Part shown: one piece after another, positions 60,099 through 64,000 of the stretch
Layout: each line of letters starts with the position of its first letter
Position numbering within the stretch: position 1 is the first letter of the stretch
Assembly (NCBI RefSeq): GCF_000740785.1
Contig: NZ_JFZB01000005.1
Span: forward strand, 124,001-188,000
Origin: Paenirhodobacter enshiensis
GTDB taxonomy: Bacteria > Pseudomonadota > Alphaproteobacteria > Rhodobacterales > Rhodobacteraceae
Direction: 5' to 3'
Length of the DNA: 64,000 nt
The notes under the pieces: model-generated
What the model was told of the DNA's origin: nothing
Seen by the model: only the letters and a program-made list of their open reading frames with translations
Database searches by the model: none
Position numbers and translations under genes: made by a program

Positions 60099-60202
60099 TT
60101 CATGCCTTTCCAAGACCGAGATCGCCCGCGGGATACCCCACGTGGCTCAGGCCGGAACCGGCCCTGTTGGCCGAAGAAAAGACAGGGCCGGGGGAAAGAG
60201 TC

Positions 60203-60214
60203 AAGGCATACCTT
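60203..60214. promoter_or_regulatory. Palindrome upstream of efeU
   Basis: AAGGCATACCTT, a 12-base dyad in the efeU promoter region, next to a TTGACT (minus strand) possible -35. Regulator not identified. Confidence 0.3.
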
Positions 60215-60228
60215 ACTAAATAAATCAA

Positions 60229-61581
60229 CTAATCGGGAGAGCCCGCCCCCGCCCCGGTCGCGATCTGCAGCGTCGCCCATTCCTGCGCGGCGGTATTGGC
60301 CGCCGAGGCCGCGCTGACATCGGCGGAATATTTCGACCGGTCGGTGTCGAGCAGATCGAGAAGCGAGGTCGCGCCGTTGCGATAGTTCTCCTGCGCCAGC
60401 GACAGCGCCGTGCCATAGGACGCCGCCGCCCGGTCGAGCGCGACCCTGCGCGCCCGGAACTGGGTCAGGTTCGACTGCGCCAGCTGCACATCGCCGACCG
60501 CGCCGGTCACCGCGCTGCGCCAGGCGATCTCGGCCTGACGCGCCGCGGCGATCTTCGCATCGCGTGCCGCCGCCAGTGCGCCCTGGTTGAGCAGCGGCAG
60601 GCTGACCGAAGGACCGAACGACCAGCTCTTGACCCCCGAGGCATTGGCGACCGATCCCCCCAGCGTGACCGAGGGCAGCATGTCTGCCGTCGCCACCCCC
60701 ACCCGCGCCGTCGCGGCGTGCAGGCTCGCCTCGGCCGAGCGCACGTCGGGGCGGTTGCGCAGCAGATCCGCCGGCACCCCCGTCGGCACCGTGCCCGGTG
60801 TGCGCAACGGTGCGCCGCCCTGCTGCATCCGCGCCAGCAACGGGCCGGCGGGTTCGTTCAGCAAGGTCGCTATGGCGAAAACATTGGCATTGAACTGCGC
60901 CAGATCGTTCGGCACATCCGCCGCCGCGGTATCGAGCAGCGCCTGCGCCTGCGCGACGTCCAGCTCTGTCGCGGCACCGGCCTCGAACTTGGTGCGGGTG
61001 ATGTCCAGCGTCTGACGCCGGGTCGCCATCGTCCGGTGCGCCAGCGTCAATGCCTGCTGATAGTAGCGTGCATCGGCATAGGCGGCGATCAGCTCGGCCA
61101 GCCAGGCGAGGCGCGCGGTCTGCAGATCGTCATGCGCTGCCTGAAGATCGGCCTGCGCCGCCTCGCGGTCGCGCCGGATGCCGCCGAACATGTCGAGCAC
61201 CACATCCGCCGAAAGGGTCGAGCTGCTGCGATACCCCGTGGCCTTCTGACTGCCGCCCGAGCGGTCGCGCGACGCCGAGGCCGAGCCCGACAGCGCCTCG
61301 TTCACCCCGGTGGCACGCAGGTTCGCCTCGGCCCCGGCGATGGCCGCGCGCGCCGACTGCACCGTCAGCGCCTGCGCCAGCCCCCGCCCGACCAGCTCGT
61401 TCAGCAGCGGATCGCGATAATCGCGCCACCACTCGCGGCTGGCAAGCGCCGCGACCGGGCCGCCGGTGCCGCCGACGAAGGCCGGTGTCAGCGCAACCGG
61501 CGGCTGGCGATAATCCGGACCGACCGCCGCGCATCCCGCCGCAACCAGCAGCGGCGCCAGAATGAGGGCCTTGGATCTCAT
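60229..61581 (-). CDS. Outer-membrane efflux lipoprotein (NodT/OprM family)
   Basis: 450 aa TolC-like channel partner of the RND pump. Lipoprotein signal LLVAAGCAAVGPDY with acylated Cys17, then GREWW-type ASREWWRDYRDPLLNELV, and repeated outer-membrane efflux protein helices (AEANLRAT, RPDVRSAEASL). Its ATG overlaps the pump's stop by four bases. Confidence 0.93.
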   Translation of the reverse strand: MRSKALILAPLLVAAGCAAVGPDYRQPPVALTPAFVGGTGGPVAALASREWWRDYRDPLLNELVGRGLAQALTVQSARAAIAGAEANLRATGVNEALSGSASASRDRSGGSQKATGYRSSSTLSADVVLDMFGGIRRDREAAQADLQAAHDDLQTARLAWLAELIAAYADARYYQQALTLAHRTMATRRQTLDITRTKFEAGAATELDVAQAQALLDTAAADVPNDLAQFNANVFAIATLLNEPAGPLLARMQQGGAPLRTPGTVPTGVPADLLRNRPDVRSAEASLHAATARVGVATADMLPSVTLGGSVANASGVKSWSFGPSVSLPLLNQGALAAARDAKIAAARQAEIAWRSAVTGAVGDVQLAQSNLTQFRARRVALDRAAASYGTALSLAQENYRNGATSLLDLLDTDRSKYSADVSAASAANTAAQEWATLQIATGAGAGSPD

Positions 61582-64000
61582 GCGTTTTCCCCGTTTCCGC
61601 GCGATTTCAGCCGGGCCACACCGGACATCACCGCAACATAAAGCACCGGCACCATCACGATGCCGAACACGGCGGTGAAGGCAATCCCTCCGAGCATCCC
61701 GATCCCGATGGAATTCTGCGCCTTCGCCCCCGCCCCTGAGGCCAGCGCCAGCGGCAGAATACCGAGCGCGAAGGCCAGCGTGGTCATCAGAATCGGCCTC
61801 AGCCGCATCCGCGCCGCCGTCACCGTCGCCTCCAGAATCGTCTTGCCTTCGGCGCGCAGGGTCTCGGCGAATTCGACGATCAGGATCGCGTTGCGCGCCG
61901 CGAGGCCGATGGTGGTCAGGATGCCGACCTTGAAATAGACGTCATTGGTCTGGCCAAACACCTTCGCCGCGATCAGCGCCCCCAGCACGCCCACCGGCAC
62001 CGCCAGCATCACCGCGAAGGGCACCGTCCAGCTTTCGTAAAGCGCGGCAAGGCACAGGAACACCACCAGCGCCGACAGGGTATACAGCAGCGGTTCCTGA
62101 TTGCCGGCTTTCTGCTCCTGCAACGACAGCCCGACCCAGGCGACCGAGTAATTGCCCGGCATCGCCTTCACCAGCTCCTCGATCTTCGCCATTGCCGTTC
62201 CCGAGGCCACGCCGGTCGCCGGGTCGCCCGTCAGTTCGATCGCGCCGGTGCCGCCGTAACGATAGAGCGTCGAAGCAATCATCTGCCCGTCGATCGTCAT
62301 GAACGAGCCGAAGGGCACCATCTCGCCCGAGCTGTTCTTCGCCGACCAGTCGAAGATGTCGTCGGGCTGCATCCGGTAAGGTGCATCGCCTTGCACGATC
62401 ACCTGCCGCAGCTTGCCGTTCAGTGTGAAATCGTTGACGTAATCGCCCGCGAAGATCGTCGACAGCATCGAATTCACGTCCGACAGCGTCAGCCCGAAGG
62501 CCTGCGCCTTCTGCCGGTCGAGGGCGATCTGCATCGAGGGGGTCGTCGCCTTGTCGTTGCCGCGCATCCCCGACACCAGCCCCGTCGCCGCGGCCTGCGC
62601 AACCAGCGTGTCGGCCGCCGCGCGCAGCGCCGCATTGCCCTGCCCGCCGGTGTCGACCAGATACATGTCGAAGCCCGAGGCATTGCCCATCCCATGGATC
62701 GCCGGCGGCTGCATGAAGACGATCTGGCCGAACCGGTTGCCGGCAAAATGCTTCGTCGCGGCCTGTGCGATCTTCGCCGCCGGCATGTCGGGCCGGCTGG
62801 CATAATCGCGCAGCCGGATGAACATCATCGCCCGGTTTTGTCCGGTGCCGCCGAAACTGAACCCGACGGCGGCGAAGGTGGACTGAACGTTGTTCTTCTG
62901 GTCCTTGAGCAGGTAATCCTCGATCGCGGCGACGGCCTGTTCGGTCTGGCCGCGGGTGGCATTGTCGGGCAGCGTCACCATGCCCATCAGCATCCCCGTA
63001 TCCTCGGTCGGAACGAAGGAGCTGGGCAGCGCCCGGTAGCTGAACCAGACCCCGCCCGCGATGGCGGCAAGCACCACGATCACCCGGAACGGCCGGCGGA
63101 TGAAGCGCCCGACGACGCCGGTATACCCCGTGCTCAGCCGCGCGATGGCGCTGTTGAAGGCGCGCGCCGGCCCGAACCGGGTGGGCGGACGCGGGCGCAA
63201 AAGGCTCGCGCACATCGCAGGTGTCAGGATCAGCGCGACGAACAGCGACAGCACCATCGCCGAGATGATCGTGACCGAGAACTGCCGATAGATCACTCCG
63301 GTCGAGCCCGACATGAACGCCATCGGCAGGAACACCGCCGACAGCACCATGACGATTCCGACCAGCGCCGAGGAAATCTCGCCCATCGACTTCTCGGTCG
63401 CCTCGACCGGGCCGAGGCCCTCTTCCTCCATCACCCGCTCGACGTTCTCGACCACGACGATGGCGTCGTCGACCAGAAGGCCGATGGCCAGCACCAGCGC
63501 GAACATGCTCAGCGTGTTGATCGACATGTCGAAGGCGGTCAGCACCCCGAAGGTGCCCAGAAGGACGATCGGCACCGCGATGGTCGGGATGAGCGTCGCC
63601 CGCCAGCTTTGCAGGAAGGCAAGAATCACCAGAAACACCAGCACCACCGCCTCGCCGAGCGTGTGATAGACCTGATTGATCGACTCCTCGACGAAGGGCG
63701 AGGTATCGAAGGGATATTGCACCTCGACCCCGACAGGCAGGGCGCCCTGCAGATCGGCAATGGTCTTGCGCACCGCGGCGGCCGTATGGACCGCATTCGC
63801 CCCGACCGCCAGGTTCACACCGAAGCCCGCAGCCGGCTTGCCGTTGTAGCGCGACGTCGAGGCCAGATCCTGCGCGTCGATCTCGACCCGGGCGACATCG
63901 CCCAGATAGACCGTCGATCCGTCCGACGCCGTGGTCAGCGCGATGCGCTCGAACTCGTCGATGCTCGACAGCTGCGATTGCGCATTCAGCGGGATGGTGA
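61578..64000 (-). CDS. RND multidrug efflux permease, AcrB/MexB-type (5' part outside window)
   Basis: Inner-membrane proton-driven HAE1 pump. The window holds about 807 C-terminal codons; the frame runs off the right edge. Visible are the proton-relay Asp pair in GLLVDDAIVVVENV, the mid-protein SFVPTEDTGM start of the second half, GTGAIELTGDPATGV in the docking region and final membrane segments up to MLGGIAFTAVFGIVMVPVLY. Complete members have about 1040 aa. Partner of the downstream outer-membrane lipoprotein; the membrane fusion gene should lie beyond the window. Confidence 0.95.
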   Translation of the reverse strand, partial: TIPLNAQSQLSSIDEFERIALTTASDGSTVYLGDVARVEIDAQDLASTSRYNGKPAAGFGVNLAVGANAVHTAAAVRKTIADLQGALPVGVEVQYPFDTSPFVEESINQVYHTLGEAVVLVFLVILAFLQSWRATLIPTIAVPIVLLGTFGVLTAFDMSINTLSMFALVLAIGLLVDDAIVVVENVERVMEEEGLGPVEATEKSMGEISSALVGIVMVLSAVFLPMAFMSGSTGVIYRQFSVTIISAMVLSLFVALILTPAMCASLLRPRPPTRFGPARAFNSAIARLSTGYTGVVGRFIRRPFRVIVVLAAIAGGVWFSYRALPSSFVPTEDTGMLMGMVTLPDNATRGQTEQAVAAIEDYLLKDQKNNVQSTFAAVGFSFGGTGQNRAMMFIRLRDYASRPDMPAAKIAQAATKHFAGNRFGQIVFMQPPAIHGMGNASGFDMYLVDTGGQGNAALRAAADTLVAQAAATGLVSGMRGNDKATTPSMQIALDRQKAQAFGLTLSDVNSMLSTIFAGDYVNDFTLNGKLRQVIVQGDAPYRMQPDDIFDWSAKNSSGEMVPFGSFMTIDGQMIASTLYRYGGTGAIELTGDPATGVASGTAMAKIEELVKAMPGNYSVAWVGLSLQEQKAGNQEPLLYTLSALVVFLCLAALYESWTVPFAVMLAVPVGVLGALIAAKVFGQTNDVYFKVGILTTIGLAARNAILIVEFAETLRAEGKTILEATVTAARMRLRPILMTTLAFALGILPLALASGAGAKAQNSIGIGMLGGIAFTAVFGIVMVPVLYVAVMSGVARLKSRGNGENA

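Noticed and set aside
60159-60190. Hairpin CGGCCCTGT/ACAGGGCCG after the efflux lipoprotein gene region
   Set aside because: Stem is good but on the wrong side (upstream of efeU, downstream of nothing on the plus strand) and lacks a U-tract, so I do not call it a terminator.

Overview
The window looks like a chromosomal segment of a high-GC alphaproteobacterium, most likely Rhodobacterales (Rhodobacter/Paracoccus type). This rests on strong third-position GC, the rpsT-dnaA pairing, a 41-aa C- form of ribosomal protein L36, DinB with an N-terminal CxxC pair, a gltB-orphan-gltD arrangement, an FNR-type box, and a dispersed palindromic repeat that ends in a GGGATATTT core. No search was run; all family names come from reading the proteins.

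Core left part (1-20618): NAD salvage (pncA, pncB); pyrF; clpB; an acyl-CoA thioesterase; dinB; an N-formylglutamate amidohydrolase-family gene; tRNA-Val(GAC); rpmJ; rpsT; dnaA; then a reverse-strand block gltD / secreted orphan / gltB (glutamate synthase), followed by uppP with an NDUFA9-like NAD-binding gene, and tRNA-Leu(CAG). Several convincing intrinsic terminators separate these units. Two copies of a 15-bp palindrome lie upstream of gltD.

Genomic island (about 20763-41854, 21 kb): a 14-bp direct repeat, identical to the 3' end of tRNA-Ser(UGA), brackets the block. Inside each end is a pair of TGTGGGGC words spaced exactly 12 bp apart, as expected for integrase arm sites. The left end carries a P4-type tyrosine integrase. 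The right end carries a second, zinc-ribbon-containing tyrosine recombinase translationally coupled to an AlpA-like regulator. The cargo is one reverse-strand operon of three giant, overlapping genes: an approximately 1030-aa orphan protein, a 1646-aa DEAD-box/DUF1998 helicase with zinc motifs, and a 2070-aa protein with a late P-loop ATPase domain and an acidic linker. Helicases of the DUF1998 type are hallmarks of anti-phage systems (DISARM, Druantia, Dpd), but the partners here do not match those systems as I know them. This operon is the best candidate for an undescribed defence system. Between it and the right-end module lie remnants of an IS91-type integrase and an IS5-family transposase, a small lipoprotein and an XRE regulator.

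Core right part (41841-64000): tRNA-Ser; a four-gene spermidine/putrescine-type ABC importer; a DUF465 (YdcH-like) gene behind a perfect FNR box; an XRE/short-chain acyl-CoA regulator with its own TTTGCAAA operator pair; two membrane proteins; an oxidative stress block (ahpC, ahpF, oxyR, overlapping mobA, and a 1-Cys peroxiredoxin); a CHAP-domain secreted protein; an iron-uptake operon efeU-efeO-efeB-efeM; and the 3' part of an RND efflux operon (AcrB-like pump, cut by the window end, plus its outer-membrane lipoprotein).
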